A stretch of DNA of 64,000 nucleotides from Pleurotus ostreatus/Saccharomyces cerevisiae fusant (GCA_024196135.1 JAMQCK010000003.1:1-64000); one strand, 5' to 3'. Counted from the stretch's first letter, positions 44,591 to 57,266 are shown. Program-made: numbers and translations. Notes: generated from the sequence alone by a model not told the origin.

Positions 44591-47555
44591 TTACTCCGGC
44601 AGCTTCACCTTCACAAACTCCGGACGCCCCGCCAACGCCTCCGCCAGATCCTTCAACCCCGTCCACCACGCCGTCTTCCCCCTCCGATTATGCATGTCCG
44701 CGTGCAGCAGCATCTCCTGCGCCGGCACCCACTTAATCGAGCTCGCCTGAATAGTAATGACCGCCGCGCTCTCCTCCGGCGCATGCCTCAGCTGCCGCGG
44801 CGTATGCCTCAACAGCTCGTGGTACCGCTCGAGGAACGCCATCGACTTGAGCGAGAGCCGCACGGCGCGCGAGCGGTCCAGCGGGGAGGGCACGCCGCCT
44901 TGTAGGGTGTGCCCGAGCGAGGCGGAGCGCGAGTCGAAGAGCTTGCCGCCCTCCTCTTTGAGCATGCGCGTGATGACGTCCGTGGTGTAGACTTCGGACG
45001 AGATCTCGTTGCTGTGGCGTCGTTAGCTCTGCTGCCCAGGGTACGCAAGAATCGTGTGGCTCACCGGATAACGATGCGCCCCTCGCTCTTGCCCTTCTCA
45101 TCGAGCGCGTAGCGCGCCTTGAGGTAGCGCACATCCCGGCGCAGGGTATCAAGGCCAATGCCAACCTCGGGCGTATATACAAGGGATGCACCCGTCTGTC
45201 ATCGCGTTCAGCTTCTAGCCAACACACTCGAGGATCGCACCCACCGCCAGCGCACCCGCCGTCGCAATATACCCGCACCTCCCACCCTGCGTCTCCACAA
45301 CAAATACCCGGTTCCTGCTCGCGCTCGCGCTCTGCTTAATCGCATCGCACGCATCCACCAGCGCATTCAAGCTCGTATCGCTCCCCAGACTGTGCTCCGT
45401 CATCGGCACGTTGTTGCTGATCGTCGCGGGCAGGTGCACCATCGGGATGTTGAACGCCGGGTAGTGCTTGCGGTTTGTGTCGAGGATGAGCAGCGCGGAG
45501 AAGGCCTCGAAGCCGCCGATCATCATGAACGCGTCGAAGCCGTACTCCTGGAACTTGGACGCGACGGCGCCGATGTCCATGTCGGGCAGATGACGGTTCG
45601 TGCCCAGCTCAGAGCCGCCGCGAGACACCCAGTTGTCGACGCCGAGCCACGATAGCTCGAGGAGATCGTCATCGAGCAGACCCGGGAAGCCATTGTGGAT
45701 GCCGATTGGTGTGTGCCCTTGCCTCAGGCAGTAGCGGACTGCGGTACGCGTCGCCGCATTCATGCCACCCGCAGGTGCACCCATGCTGCAAGAGAAGTCG
45801 GTCGGTGCACCCAATGTAGTCGAACCCAAACACTTACTGCATGATAGCGATGCGCATCCGCTTCTCAGGTGGCAAACGCTTCTCCTTGAACAACTCCGAG
45901 ACGGTGTGGAAGCCGTCGAGGTTGTCGCAGAACTCCGGATCACGGTAGGACATCGCCTTCTCGAAGTCCTTGACCTTGATAGCGTCCGCTACGGCGCGTG
46001 TCTACAGAGTCGTCAGTACCCGACTCGAGAGTGTGCCAGGAAGGCCACTAACCATCGCAACAGCCTCCATAAGCGGAACGCGCGTGATCTTGTTCTCCTG
46101 AATACCAATCATGTACGAAGGCGTGTTCGGGTTGGCTTCCAAAAGCGCTTCCACAGCCTCTACACCTTGCAATGTAGGCTACAAAGCACCGTCAGTACCC
46201 TACTCAGAATGGCACAGCAGTGCATGACTTACCAAAATGCGGTCGAACGCAACCGGCTTGCCACCGCGCTGGGTATGCCCCAAAGTCGTGACACGGGTGT
46301 CGAGGCCGAGGCGCTCACTGAGGACGTCCTTCACGTAGTCGGCCTTGATGGGGTTGAGGTCGACGTCGTGCGCGCCCTCGGCGACAATGACGATCGTCTT
46401 GCGCTTGCCGATCTCGCGGTGCTAGAGAGAGAGAGTCAGTTACACTGCACAAGGACATGCAAAAGCTGCACTTACGCGCTTGATTGCCTCGCACATCTCA
46501 TCCTCCCAAGGATTAACCGTAGGCGGGCGCTCGGGAATGAAGAGGAAGTCGGCGCCTCCGCTGAACTGACTGTGAGCTACCTCCCAAGCGGGGGAACAGA
46601 GTGACTAACCTCAAGGCCGCCTGCAGAGCAAGCCAACCGCAATGTCTGCCCATAACCTCGAGCACGAAGGCGCGGGAGTGGCTAGCAGCCGTCGAGTTGA
46701 TGTTGTCGATAGCTTCGCAAATACGCGCCAAAGCCGTAGGTGCGCCGATAGTCAAGTCCGTCAAGGACATGTCGTTGTCGATAGAGCCGACGAGACCGAC
46801 GATCTTGAGGTGACCGTGCTTGATCGCCTGCTCTTCCGTGATTCTGCCTGTCGAGGTGGTGAGTCGGAGTATGAAAGTATGACGCGCCTGCGCGTACCTT
46901 GCGAGCGGAGGTCGGCGACGAGAGAGGGCCATTCGGAGCGGAAGACGTCCGCGCCAGTGAGGGAGCCATCTCCACCGCAGACGGCAAGGGCGTCAATGCC
47001 CTCCTTGATCAAGTTGTAGGCAGCCTGGAGACGGCCTTCGGGCGTGCGGAATGTCTGCGACCGCGCCGTTCCAGCGAGAGTACCGCCCTGCAAGTTTCCA
47101 TCAGTATCAATATGCACAGACGGTTGATCGACGCACCTCTGCGAACCATCCGCGCACATCATCCCATCCCGCGCGGACGATGTATCTCCCCTTCAGCGTG
47201 CGCCCGCTCGCCAAGTCGGCCGTCCCATCCCGCAACAAGGGCCCATCCCCGAAGCGAAGATTGGCCAAGATCTTGCTGTCCGCGGGAATGTCGGGCAGCA
47301 CTGGCAGCTTCGGCGCGGGGCTCTCGTAGCTCGTGTTGCCGTGCAGCTCTTCATATTCGGTATTTCCGCGCACGAGGCCCTCATACCCCTCGCGCACGAT
47401 CCATGTCTCGCATCCCCTGCGCCCCGTCAGTCGGGCGGTACAGCCACGCCTGGGGGAACGTTCGCGCACCTGAGGATGCCAGCTTTGACGATGGCGCGGA
47501 CGACGGCGTTCATGCCGGCGCTGTCGCCGCCCGACGTGAGGACCGCGATCTTCAT
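44591..47555 (-). CDS. 6-phosphofructokinase (eukaryotic, two-domain)
   Basis: Glycolytic enzyme phosphorylating fructose 6-phosphate with ATP in the cytosol. The start is [27 protein letters not shown] (ATP loop). Catalytic-half motifs are [15 protein letters not shown] (GGDG), [11 protein letters not shown] (catalytic Asp), [15 protein letters not shown] and [18 protein letters not shown]. The second, regulatory half repeats the fold: [53 protein letters not shown] and a last exon [21 protein letters not shown] ending VKVKLPE. About nine introns. Length (about 800 aa) and double-domain layout match fungal PFK. A TATA-like run on the minus strand is near 47653-47660, about 100 bp upstream. 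The stretch with many Cys codons near 45200 is an intron. Confidence 0.92.
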
Positions 47556-48181
47556 GGTGGTGATGGTGGTTGAAAGCAAGGAGTTTGTCGAGGTGGATCC
47601 GCGTCCTCCGTCCGACGTAAATTCAAGGCGCGCCCCCGCCGCTTTTGGCGCGCTATATATTGCGTCATAGATCGCCGCTGATCGGCCCAGACCGTCTCCG
47701 CCACACGCACGCGGTTCGACTTTTGGGCCGCAAAGTTGCCTCAGAAGATGGCGAACAAAATTCTAAAATATACGATGAAGAGCCAGTCACTACATGGCAA
47801 TGTCTGGCGATGGGTGAACTTACAAAAAGCCTCAAAATGAGGTTCAGCATCGTCCCTCTCGTCGTCGTTGACCAGCGGTGCTGCTCCTGCGCAAGGTCGA
47901 GATCCTTCCAGTCATTGGACCGGACAAAAGCAAACGCCACAGCCGCCTCGCCCTATATACGTCCGCATGCGTGGCTGCTGGACAGCGCGCCGAGGCCGCC
48001 TGGCGGGACCTGCGTACCTTTCGTGCACCCGTCGATCTGGCGTCAACGACCAGCACTCGAGGCACGGCGCGGCCCCAACGAGATCGCGCCCTCCATCGGA
48101 CAACGCAGTCGCAACGGCCAGTTCCAGGTTTATTTCTACTACTTGAAATGTATCAAAGACATATCCCAAACATTACAAGTA
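47556..48181. other. PFK upstream region and F-box 3' flank
   Basis: About 0.6 kb; no gene is recognised. The 407-codon + strand frame beginning here is mostly antisense to the F-box gene. Confidence 0.5.
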
Positions 48182-49829
48182 CTAGTAGTACCGCGCGTTC
48201 CTCAACCGGTCACATATAGAGAAAGTCGGTACCAAAGCCTGCATCTGAGCCCTCCACTTTTCCTCTTCGAATCGATGCGCGTTCCACGTCATGTCCGTGA
48301 TCTTCACTTTGAGCGCCTGAAGCGGGCGGCCACCGGCCTTCCGCGCCTTCGCAAGCTCAATGAAGGCGGCATTGTCCGCCTCTATACAATCCCCCACCTC
48401 CAGCTTCTCCAACCGCGGAAACTGGTCACAACACGCCAGCAAGTCCATGAACTCGTTCGTCACTGGCAGACGCGCGCCCATCAAGCACAGCTCCTCGAGG
48501 TGCGAAAACGTGACCGAATCCAAGCCCGCAAAGGCCATGTATGGCCACTGATCCAGCGTCAACTTCCTCAGGGGGCAGGAAGAGCGCTCCATGAACCGAG
48601 GAAGCGGTCCTTGCAGATCGGTTTGCTGGATCTTGGGACAATACCAGCGGAGAGTCAAGACCTGAAGCGAAGGAGCCGTGATACAGCAGAGGAGGCTGTC
48701 GCGCTTGTCGAAAGCCATGTCTATCTCGATCTCGAGGACGGTCGGCATATGGAGCACGGTCATATCAGGAGGCGCTTCGTCATCATCCAGATCCATGCAC
48801 CGGTATGTCCACGACCGCGAGTTCGAGCACTTCCGCAAGACTTCGAGAGGATATTTGATGGAATGTGACCCGATCGAGAGCGTCTGCAGCTGCGCCCATG
48901 GCAAGTTCGGCACGATCTTCGAGGCGTTCCGGTTGTACAGACCAACATGCCGCAGGGTGGGGAATCCACGGAAGACACCGCTAGCGGCAGCCAGCTCTAG
49001 CGGAAGCGCAGGCCCCGAGATAGACTTCAGGAGCGGCAATGGCTTGCCCTCCAACGCGCTAAAGTCTAAGTCCCGACCATCTTGAAGCATCTGAGTGAAG
49101 AAGATGTGCTGCCAGCGATCGGTGTGACCAAGAAGGGGTCGTCGAAGCAAATTCAATGCTTCAGAGGGGTTGGATGGGTAGAAACCAATCTCTTGAGTGA
49201 GCGGATGGCTGCCGGAGCGTTCGAGAAAGATTTGTAAACGTGGCAAGACCGCACGCTGGACCTCAGCTTGCTTCGTCCAAGGGTTCATGTTTTCCGCAGA
49301 CCACCGCGTCCATGCCCTCGGACAAGAGAGCATAGTGTCTGAAATGGATAAAAGGATGAGGATCGCGCATGGACGCCTGGACAATAAACTCACCTCGCCA
49401 GCGCCTGCTCACTGCGCTCAATGCTAGTGGTTGACAGAACTCAGCCGTCAGGTGACTCTCTTCTGCACACGCGAGATCCATGATCTCCGCTAGCAGTTCT
49501 ACTGGCAGGCGCCGGACAGGCGCTACATAAGCAGCGTACGACTTCAACGCATTGTCCAGTGTGTCGATTGCGTGTTGTAGTCGCTCCGTCGGCGCCCCCA
49601 GCGCCTGAAGCTCTTTCTGCAAGGCCTCCCGTTTACGTGACATATTCTCGAAAGCGACCGCGATCGCGTAGCGTTCTGAGTCCTGGAGGATATGCCCATT
49701 GCGCAGAACCGGGTCTGCCGAAGGAGGGGGGATTCTGTCGAAGTTGACAGGGATTGTGTAGTCGGAGGTTTGCCGCAGAGGAAGGTCGTATCGCTCAGAA
49801 TCGAGAGAGAATGCTGGAGGAGACATCAC
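48182..49829 (-). CDS. F-box/LRR-like protein
   Basis: Basidiomycete F-box protein of about 530 aa. The N-terminal coiled-coil-like segment (AVAFENMSRKREALQKELQALGAPTERLQHAIDTLDNALKSY, residues about 58-100) precedes an F-box core with LPVELLAEIMDLA and SAVSRRWRD. One intron (GTGAGT, near 49335-49392) joins RRWR to DTMLSCPRAWTRW. The rest is leucine-rich: FPTLRHVGLYNRNA, LQTLSIGSHS, LQVLTLRWYCP, LRKLTLDQWPY, LEELCLMGARL and LEKLEVGDC. It likely acts as a substrate receptor of an SCF ubiquitin ligase; the target is unknown. It is not closely related to the tandem F-box pair at 17.8-20.7 kb. Confidence 0.8.
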
Positions 49830-50295
49830 AGCGCGCCACCTAGATGAGAGTCCTGTCCAAGAGTCGATTGGGTCTATCTGTGCGCTTTGTTGACCGGAAA
49901 GATGATCGACGGCCTAAGGGCGGTTGTGCCTGGACTTCGGATACCGGGCGTCCGTCAATGGAAGTGTCTGCCGATGACTAGCTTTAGGTTGAATGATGAT
50001 GGTCACAAGCGAACAAATCGAGAACAATGGCCACCGCGTGGCGGATGAGTGCCAGAACGCCACATATTCCTGGCCACGCGACGCGCGTCGTGGCCTCCAA
50101 ACGAAGGCCACTCAACTGTCAACAATCTCAGGGACCTGACCGCCACGAAGCTGGACGCCTGGAGTGAACCGGAAATCGTTGCATAGTACGAGAGAACAGG
50201 CATTCAACTGACAGAAATATACAACAAGCGATACAAGTACATTAGAACAAGAGGGACGAGCCGGAGGGCAACGACGATATCCACCGGAAAGTAGA
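49830..50295. other. Intergenic region with duplicated segment
   Basis: Holds the copy at about 50008-50160 of a sequence also found at about 52950-53280. No gene is seen. Confidence 0.5.
50008..50160. repeat. Dispersed duplicate segment, copy 1
   Basis: Shares ACAAATCGAGAACAATGGCC, AACGCCACATATTCC, a CCTCC(A/G)AACGA stretch and GACC(T)GACCGC(C/G)ACGA-like text with the region at 52950-53280. A weaker trace (ACAAATCGGGAA...AACGCCACAAATTC) is at 52404-52447. Confidence 0.6.
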
Positions 50296-51734
50296 CTACT
50301 TGCTCGCCTCGTGCAGCTGTGCCACGTACTCGTCCATGGTGACAGTGGAAACGTCGGAGACGTACGCGACCTGGCGATATTTGTCGACTGTCGGCGACGT
50401 TGCTCTGTCAGTAGGCTGAATGTGCCATGCGCGCACAACTCACCGGACACCTTGAGCTCGTTCCAGTCATTCACCAATTTCGTCGCCTGCAGCTTCGCCA
50501 CTGCTTCGTTCGCGAGCTTGAAGTCCTTTTCGAGTAGCTCCTTGATCGTGTTGAGGTCGCCCGCAATCGCGGACCAGACCCCCTGCATCGTCTCTAGGAC
50601 TTTGATGCAGGGCTGGATCTTGTCCTGGACGCTTTGCAGGTCGTTCTATGAGAGGGGGTGTGCTATTAGAACAGAGATGCACTCTGTGAATCTTAGCACG
50701 CACGCCGATAGCTTTCAGGTCCAAAGACAGGCGCGTCTCGTCTCGCTTCTTCTGCTCGTCCTTCGCGATGAGGTCCTTGACCTCTTTGATGCGGCGCTCC
50801 AGGACATCGACCTTGCCCATGTAGATTGCAGCAACGGTGGCGGCAGCAATCGTACCAATGGGGAAGACCCAGACGTACGCCGCGGACGTCTGAGCGATGA
50901 CCCTGTCTGGATGAACTCCAGTGAGCAAGATGCCATTCATTCGATACGTAACCACAGGCTCACCGTGCTCGCATTCGTCCATGTCGGCCGACATCTCCTT
51001 GTGGTACTTCTCCATTTCCGCGTCAAGGTCCTTGAGGCTGCCGAGCTCGGCGACGAGTTTGTCGTTCACGGCGCTGCTACGAGTGCTCAACGTATTCTGA
51101 TCCTTCTGCGTCAGAGACTCAAAAGCCTTGAGGTCAGCGACCGCCCCCGTCGCCCTGGCTTGCAAGCGTTCGATTTCCCCCGCCTGTTGGTCGATGAGGG
51201 CATCTATACCCTGTCTGAGCTCCTTCTGCGTCCCCGGGTCTGTGCATTCATTCAATTCTCTGATCCAATTGAGGATGGCGGCTACGGCGAAGCGTCAGTG
51301 TATATGCCAACAGCCGAAAGCTCCGAAGAGACTCGTACCGTAGTAGGAGTCATCGATAGTTCCGCCCGCGGTCTGAGCATAGGCGAAAACGTCGTTGGAG
51401 AGGTCGACAATGCCGGGGTATGTCTCGTCCTTGAATTTCAGGCAGTTCTTTTGCGCCTAAACATACGTGTAAAATTCATGACATACAGAGTAGGCGAGAT
51501 CCCGCTCACGGTACCATAAGCCGCGAGGAGGGGCTCAATGACATCGGAAAGCTTGTCCACAGTGTCGGTCGAGAGCTGGAGGCGGTCCTGGTAGTCGGGC
51601 ACGGTAACCGGCAGAAGGACTCCCGACCAGACATACTTCAGAAGGTTGGCGATATCTTCGTGCTGAAGGACATAGTTTCCGTCGCTGTTCACGAGGTCTT
51701 TCGGCGACATATCGATGTTGGGAACCGAGGTCAT
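50296..51734 (-). CDS. Predicted alpha-helical pore-forming protein (XaxA/YaxA or ClyA-like)
   Basis: Mostly alpha-helical protein of about 400 aa. The N-terminal segment resembles that of alpha-xenorhabdolysin-type proteins (a short Lys-Tyr-Val then Leu-Pro motif near residue 30-40). Long coiled-coil stretches (about 50680-51250) flank a single strongly hydrophobic segment of about 22 residues (near 50805-50885), followed by more coiled coil and a conserved-looking Trp-rich turn near 50580. That layout, a hydrophobic hairpin inserted between long helices, is typical of ClyA-type alpha pore-forming proteins. The start at 51734 is preferred over 51794 because the minus-strand TATA box is at 51812-51817. 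About five introns; the last exon ends at 50296. There is no signal peptide. The family call rests on pattern memory; an unrelated coiled-coil membrane protein is the main alternative. Confidence 0.5.
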
Positions 51735-51811
51735 CTTGGCGGAGGTGTGGAGGCAGCTAGTGGACGTCCAATCGGCAGTTGGGCTGTCGGTCAAGTTCTC
51801 TCTCCTTCGCC

Positions 51812-51817
51812 TTTATA
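51812..51817 (-). promoter_or_regulatory. TATA box of the predicted pore-forming protein gene
   Basis: TATAAA on the minus strand, about 80 bp before the chosen ATG at 51734. Confidence 0.5.
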
Positions 51818-53417
51818 CGCAGCAGTATCCTGTCACGTCGCTGCAGGGAATCGGCGTCGTCGGGCTCGATGGTTGCGATGAGTCCGTGCTACTCCGTCTG
51901 CAAGCCTTCTGGCGAGGCGAAGAACGTACAGGTGCATCAAGCTCCATATAAATTGGGGCTGGTCTCCGGCGAGCAGTGCGGGGGACATGACACCCCCTGT
52001 CAGATGTGGTACCAAAGAGTACTTGACCTTCCTTAAGAGCGGCTTCAACGTTCGCGACCCTTCAAGTTCGCGCGCCAGTCCTTCTTGGATGTCCAGATGA
52101 CCGTCGGGACAACGAGAGCAGTATGGCAGACTCGCGCAATACCCCCACCGGAGCATGTTCTAGGGTGATGGGATGGACCACTCGAGCACAAAGCCGCCGG
52201 TCAGATGCAGACCCATAGCGTACAGTGCACTCCATCGTCTTGCCTTCGTCGCTCATAGGAGGCCAAAAATTGACACTCTCGCCCGCCGTTTGAGCTAGAT
52301 GTTTGCACCCTCCCAGTCCAAGTCCAAGATCATCGTCAACGTAGAATTCGGCGCGCCGCGTTCACTGTCCGCTAAATCATGATGATGGGGAGAACCAAGT
52401 CCGACAAATCGGGAATCCAATAGCACCGTAACGCCACAAATTCGTCGCCTACCATTCGCATTGCGCAAGCCACAGCCTGGCCCTATAGTAACTAACGTAG
52501 GGAGTGCAACCAGATGTCGATGGGTGTATGCAGCCCCTTGGTCTGCCCATACCTCTCGAACCGCTCTCGAACCAGGATATTTTCAGGGTGATCTTTATCG
52601 AATTAGGAAGACGAGAGCGCGCCCTTGCATCAGGAAGAGAAATATCCGCGATCACCAAGGGCCGCGCGGTCCATGGTGAACTGCCCTCGAGGTATGGCGT
52701 CGTGTATGAATTTCAGAGTGTGTGCCGCGCGATCTTCCAGCCGAGCCAGCTTCTCTTCCAGATAGTTGAAATCGAACGCATCGCTGGCATCTCGATAGAG
52801 GTTCTTCTGACCGTAGACCTGCTCTATCGGAAGCGTTCGTAATGCCCTGGACGAAAGGTCGTAGACCAGGATGTCTTCGGGTAGGACGCCAGTCCGACGG
52901 AAGGCTGCGTAGGCTGAGTCGCAAGTGTCCACCAAAAGTCCTTCATGATGGAAAGAAACAAGGTCGACAAATCGAGAACAATGGCCAGCGCGTAGAAGTT
53001 GCGCAGCACATCCGCGCCACAACGCCACATATTCCCGACACCCGTCATGATGCTTCGCCCCACCGCTTGCCAGAGTCTTCCGTGCGCCCTCGCGACGTCC
53101 CTTTCTCTCTTTCTTCTCCTTTGCTCTCATCGCGCTCGCCATCTGTACTATTAAGCATCGCTATTCTATTCGCCGAGGGCCCAATACACGGCCCGGTACC
53201 TACCCACGCGTCTCGACCTCCGAACGAGGGGCAGTGCGCTCAGCAATTCTCACGAACTTGACCGCGACGACCACCGAGCCGCTTAGAGGGTTCAACTGAA
53301 CGCACCCACAGGCTTCTATACAGGTGCGTCCGCTTTGAGCTCCATCGTAGCGTTGTCGGTAGCTGACAGGAACACAGGCTAGAGCACATCCATCCCCTCC
53401 CTCATACCACGACTGTC
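51818..53417. other. Gene-poor region with degenerate frames
   Basis: Minus-strand open frames (52062-52256, 51833-52156, 52630-53142) show no recognised domain. The one at 52630-53142 has a coiled-coil-like stretch (YLEEKLARLEDRAAHTLKFI) and overlaps the duplicate segment; it may be a remnant of a duplicated gene. No intact gene is called. Confidence 0.4.
52950..53280. repeat. Dispersed duplicate segment, copy 2
   Basis: Partner of 50008-50160, with insertions relative to it. Both copies lie near, and on the same side of, gene-poor DNA. Confidence 0.55.
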
Positions 53418-54684
53418 ATGCTCGCCCCCATCGCATTCGCCCTCATGGGCTCGATCCACGCCGCATCTGCCGCCCAACCAGGCCTCTCTCGACGAGACGA
53501 TGTGCCCTCCGAGGGCTACTACAACCCGAAGGACAATGGCGGCGCGATGCTCACGGTGCGCAGCTATTCGACGCGCTTGATCAACCGTCAACTGACGTAT
53601 ACCCCCAGCAAGTCGACGGGACATATCCTGAAGGCTTGGGGGAGCCGCTCAACATGATCATCTCTGCCAACTCGGACGACGATGTGCTGGTCGACCAGGA
53701 GGATAATGGCGGGATGCGGGGTTACTTCGCGTGCGTGTCATTGGATTACCCGTATCATCCCCGCATTCCCCTCGCCACCGTTCATTCAAGTTGATGTGCT
53801 GACTGGTATTCTTCAGCTCTGTAGGCTTTGGCGGCGAATGCTTGGGCCAGGTAGACACCCTCGTTCAGCGCGCCAATCTCGGAGACGGAGATGGCTACTG
53901 TGAGTGGTTGTAACCGATTCCCGCCTTAGCCAGCCCTTCTGACCGCATCCCAGCCAACCAGACCGGTCTTTTGCGCTGGGACTATGGTGACCCGAACTTC
54001 GGGACGTGCAAGGAGTCCGTCAACGGCGGCAACCACTTCCGCTATTGGGTCCAGAACGGCACGGACGAAAACAGTGGAGCGTACTTCCTCGCAGCATCCT
54101 ACGAGAAGTCCGCGAAGGAGAACCACGACATCGTAGTCAACGGCTACAACATCGCTCGGTGCGTCCTCACTTCCCATCTATCTTTCATCATTCCCTTCCA
54201 ACCCAATCCTTCCCCTCACCCCTCCACGCCTATTCCACTCATTCCACCTCTCAACTAAATATTGACGCACCTCCCCCTTCCAGCGACCAAATCGTCGGCA
54301 ACATCACCGGCTCCGCCATCGACACGTCCTCCCTCTCCGACGGGGCCACTTACTCCGGCTCAACCTCCTACAACGGGTACACCTATCAAACAGACGTGCA
54401 GTACAAAAGCGGCCTGCTCGATGCCACGAGCGATGGGATCAACCACTACCAGAGCGTGCCGGAGGACGGGCAGCCGGCGATTGACGGGCTGGTCGCGGTG
54501 CTGACGGTGAAGATCACGGAGCGGGGGGCGACGTCGAAGGATAGGTGAGTCGGTTTGCACATGAAGGGTCTGAAGCGTGGACACTGACAATCCCGCCAGC
54601 AACGCGGCACTGTCCCTGCGCTCCTCGTTCTCCGCCGCTGGGGTGACATTACTAGCATTCGGCGCTGTCGCGCTCTGCTTGTGA
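53418..54684 (+). CDS. Secreted, probably GPI-anchored basidiomycete protein of unknown function
   Basis: A signal peptide (MLAPIAFALMGSIHAASA) is followed by QPGLSRRDD, where a Kex2-type RR site may cut. Exons then give VDGTYPEGLGEPLNMIISANSDDDVLV, SVGFGGECLGQ, NQTGLLRWDYGDPNFGTCKESVNGGNHFRYWVQ, SGAYFLAASYEKSAKENHDIVVNGYNIAR and DQIVGNITGSAI, with several N-glycosylation sites (NGT, NQT, NIT). The last exon NAALSLRSSFSAAGVTLLAFGAVALCL has the small-residue then hydrophobic tail of a GPI signal. About six introns. The layout matches a secreted family common in Agaricomycetes with no known function. Confidence 0.72.
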
Positions 54685-55310
54685 TTGCCTCGTCGTTTGC
54701 TTCGCGATCTTCCAGTCAGTTCAGTCCGGGACACACTAGACACTCGCGCACTGGATATTTAACAGGATAGATGGCGCCGCGTCGCCCATACCCACCCAAG
54801 ACTCGCTACTACCCAACTCTAGTACCAGCCCCACGGACACCTACTATATCTACGGACCACCTACCTCCCGAGCACTACGTATGGCGGTCGGGCGGACTAC
54901 CAAATTGTATAGGGCAGCACGTACATCGCAGCACGAAGGACTGCATCGAGACGCTTTGCTACCGTATGTACAACGTTGCCTTATGCGTACATTCTTTGCT
55001 GTGCATGCTCTCATCAGTCGAGTGTTAGCGACGTACTAGTTCCCCAGGTCAGTCGGATCGTGACTTTGAAGTGGCTCTTAGCCTTGAGAGGGGACGTTCG
55101 AGAGCTTCAAGAGGGGACACGCAAAGACAGCTCGGACATGCGGTGACATTGACGAGGCAACTATTAGGCCGATATGACAAAACTATGTCAGGATACGATA
55201 GCAGGTACATATAGAGTGCGTCGATGAAATGCGAGAGTGATTCCGTTGGCAAAACGCGAGAAGGCAGGCAAGGAAGGAAGGGTGTAAACAGGATAAGCAG
55301 ACCAAAACCT
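54685..55310. other. Convergent intergenic region
   Basis: About 0.6 kb between two 3' ends. No gene is recognised. Confidence 0.5.
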
Positions 55311-56615
55311 CACTCAAGCAAAAAGAACCGCGGCACGGACTCATTCAGCCTCCGCATCCTCGCCCACAGCAGCGCGTCGTGCGTGTCGAAGCACGAGCGC
55401 GGGCTGTCGTCGTCAGCGCCCGCGTCGTCACACAAACTGTCCCGAAAGCCATGGTCGTCCAGCATCGCCTTCATCTCGCGGCTGATCCAGAACGTCCACG
55501 GCGTCCCCGCGTCGGGCGCGAGCTTCGCGCGCCAGTAGGTCGCGATGCGTGACGCGCAGGCGGGGCAGGGGCGGAGGCCTTGAAATCTCTCGGTGGTTGT
55601 ACCCCGGGTGGACGCATCGACGTCGACCGGTATCGCAACAGCAACGTCGGGGTCGAAGAGTGGATTGACGAGGATGTTGGCGAGAAACTCCTGGATGGCC
55701 TCGCGCCCCGCGATGAGCCGGCGGAGGTCGGAGGGGGAGATGGCGAGGTGATTTGTCCAGCCGTCCGCGCCGCTGCTCCAGCGCTGGACGGAGAGCGCGT
55801 AGAAGGCGGAGGGCAGGATCTCGGGGACGTTGCATTCGCGCGCGAGGGAGATGGCTTCTGTAGGGTTGGGTAAATCGCGCAGGAATCACGGAGGAGAAGG
55901 AGGATAGAGAAGGGCGGCGGGTGGGGAGGAGGGAGATGGAGGAGGATGCGGTCCTGCGCGCATACACGCACCTGCGGCGTTTGGGAGGCAGTTCAGGTCC
56001 ATGTCGAATATCGTCTCCGGCCATATTGCGCGCAGCGAGGTCACGACCGCCTCCCGCAAGTCTACGATCGCGTACTTGGTACTTATGCGCAGGGCTCCCT
56101 TGAGGACCGGCCAATGCTGAGCCCGCCCATACGCCACTCCTCTAGTCAAGTGTAATCAGCGGAAGCATCTCCTCACAGAAACATAGCACGCACTCCTTCT
56201 CGTATAGCCACAGCAAAGTGGCATCCCAGTCCTCCACCTCGTCTCCGAAGACCGGCACCAATGGGCAGCCGTCCACTCGCTCCGCGTCGACCGGTTGCGG
56301 AAACTCGAACATATCGGCGAACACGGTGGCACGCATGAGCCGCTCCTTGTGCACCTTGAAGTACGTGTCCTTCACGCGCAGCACAACATCCGCGCCGGGA
56401 AACTCGCGCATGAATGTGGGCCTCCAGGTCGGGAGGACATCGCTCGTCGTGAGCTGCTCTTGACTGGCGATGCTGCATCGTGCGCTTCGTTTGCATAGGC
56501 GACGACGCTTGCGCATGGGCATAAACTCGTCGTCGAGATCGGCGGAGGAGTACGAGTCGGCGAAGATGACGACCATCTCGGAAGTCGGTGAGGATCGAGA
56601 GCAAGAGTTCGCCAT
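55311..56615 (-). CDS. BTB/POZ domain protein
   Basis: Basidiomycete BTB protein; such proteins dimerise and may serve as adaptors. Exon 1 has an N-terminal Ser- and Arg-rich part, then the BTB core: FPGADVVLRVKDTYFKVHKERLMRATVFADMFEFPQ and later DEVEDWDATLLWLYEKE. After an intron near 56085-56165, whose exact ends are unclear (several AG acceptors fit), comes VLKGALRISTKYAIVDLREAVVTSLRAIWPE, the usual C-terminal part of the domain. A second intron follows LNCLPNAA. The last exon reads EAISLARECNVPEILPSAFYALS, LRRLIAGREAIQEFL and CPACASRIATYW, ending SVPRFFLLE. The frame is intact apart from the one uncertain splice. Confidence 0.75.
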
Positions 56616-57266
56616 CGCATGGACCCTGGCCGCATGTTCGCGATCACGTGGAACTGTGCGCGTCGCGTCATCTCATTTGCAAAAGGGGATAAATACTGTC
56701 TTCGGCACTCGCCGCTGACACGACGGAACCTTTCCTCTTCAAGACACCAACGAAGCCCCATGGAAAGTGAGAGAACATGAAGGTACGGACGGTTCCCAGC
56801 ATTTACCTGTCCCTCATCCTTTGCCACCTGTTCATGTTTCTCGTTCATCTTTGCGCCTTTTCTTTTTGGCCAGTTTGATTCTCCTTTCGTCAACGCCAGT
56901 GCCTCGTGCTGCAGCACTCGCATGACAGTCTCTTGTTCACGCATTTACAAACAATACGCTCAGTTGTTGAGATGTACTGCCATCGGAGCAGTCCTCTATC
57001 CGAGCGCCTCGCCCAGGAGGAACATTTTCTTCTCCGTCTTGGCGAATGAAACTAACGTGCTGACTTGACTGAGAGTATCTTCGACCAGGGAAACATTTTA
57101 AAGACCACAAAATCGCATTTTCTTCGCCAATCGATGCCTCCGAGCCACTATATTACCCCGATCTCACGCGCTTATCCATCCTCGGCATCCTCGCCGGATC
57201 ACTTGCTCATACCATTGTCCGAAGTAACGCGCTGATGCAAGCGATCGTCGACTTCAGAACCATCTT
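56616..57266. other. Intergenic region
   Basis: BTB promoter side and DUF6535 3' flank; no gene is seen. Confidence 0.5.

Noticed and set aside
47645..48868. 407-codon + strand open frame
   Set aside because: Mostly antisense to the F-box/LRR exon; no motif of its own.
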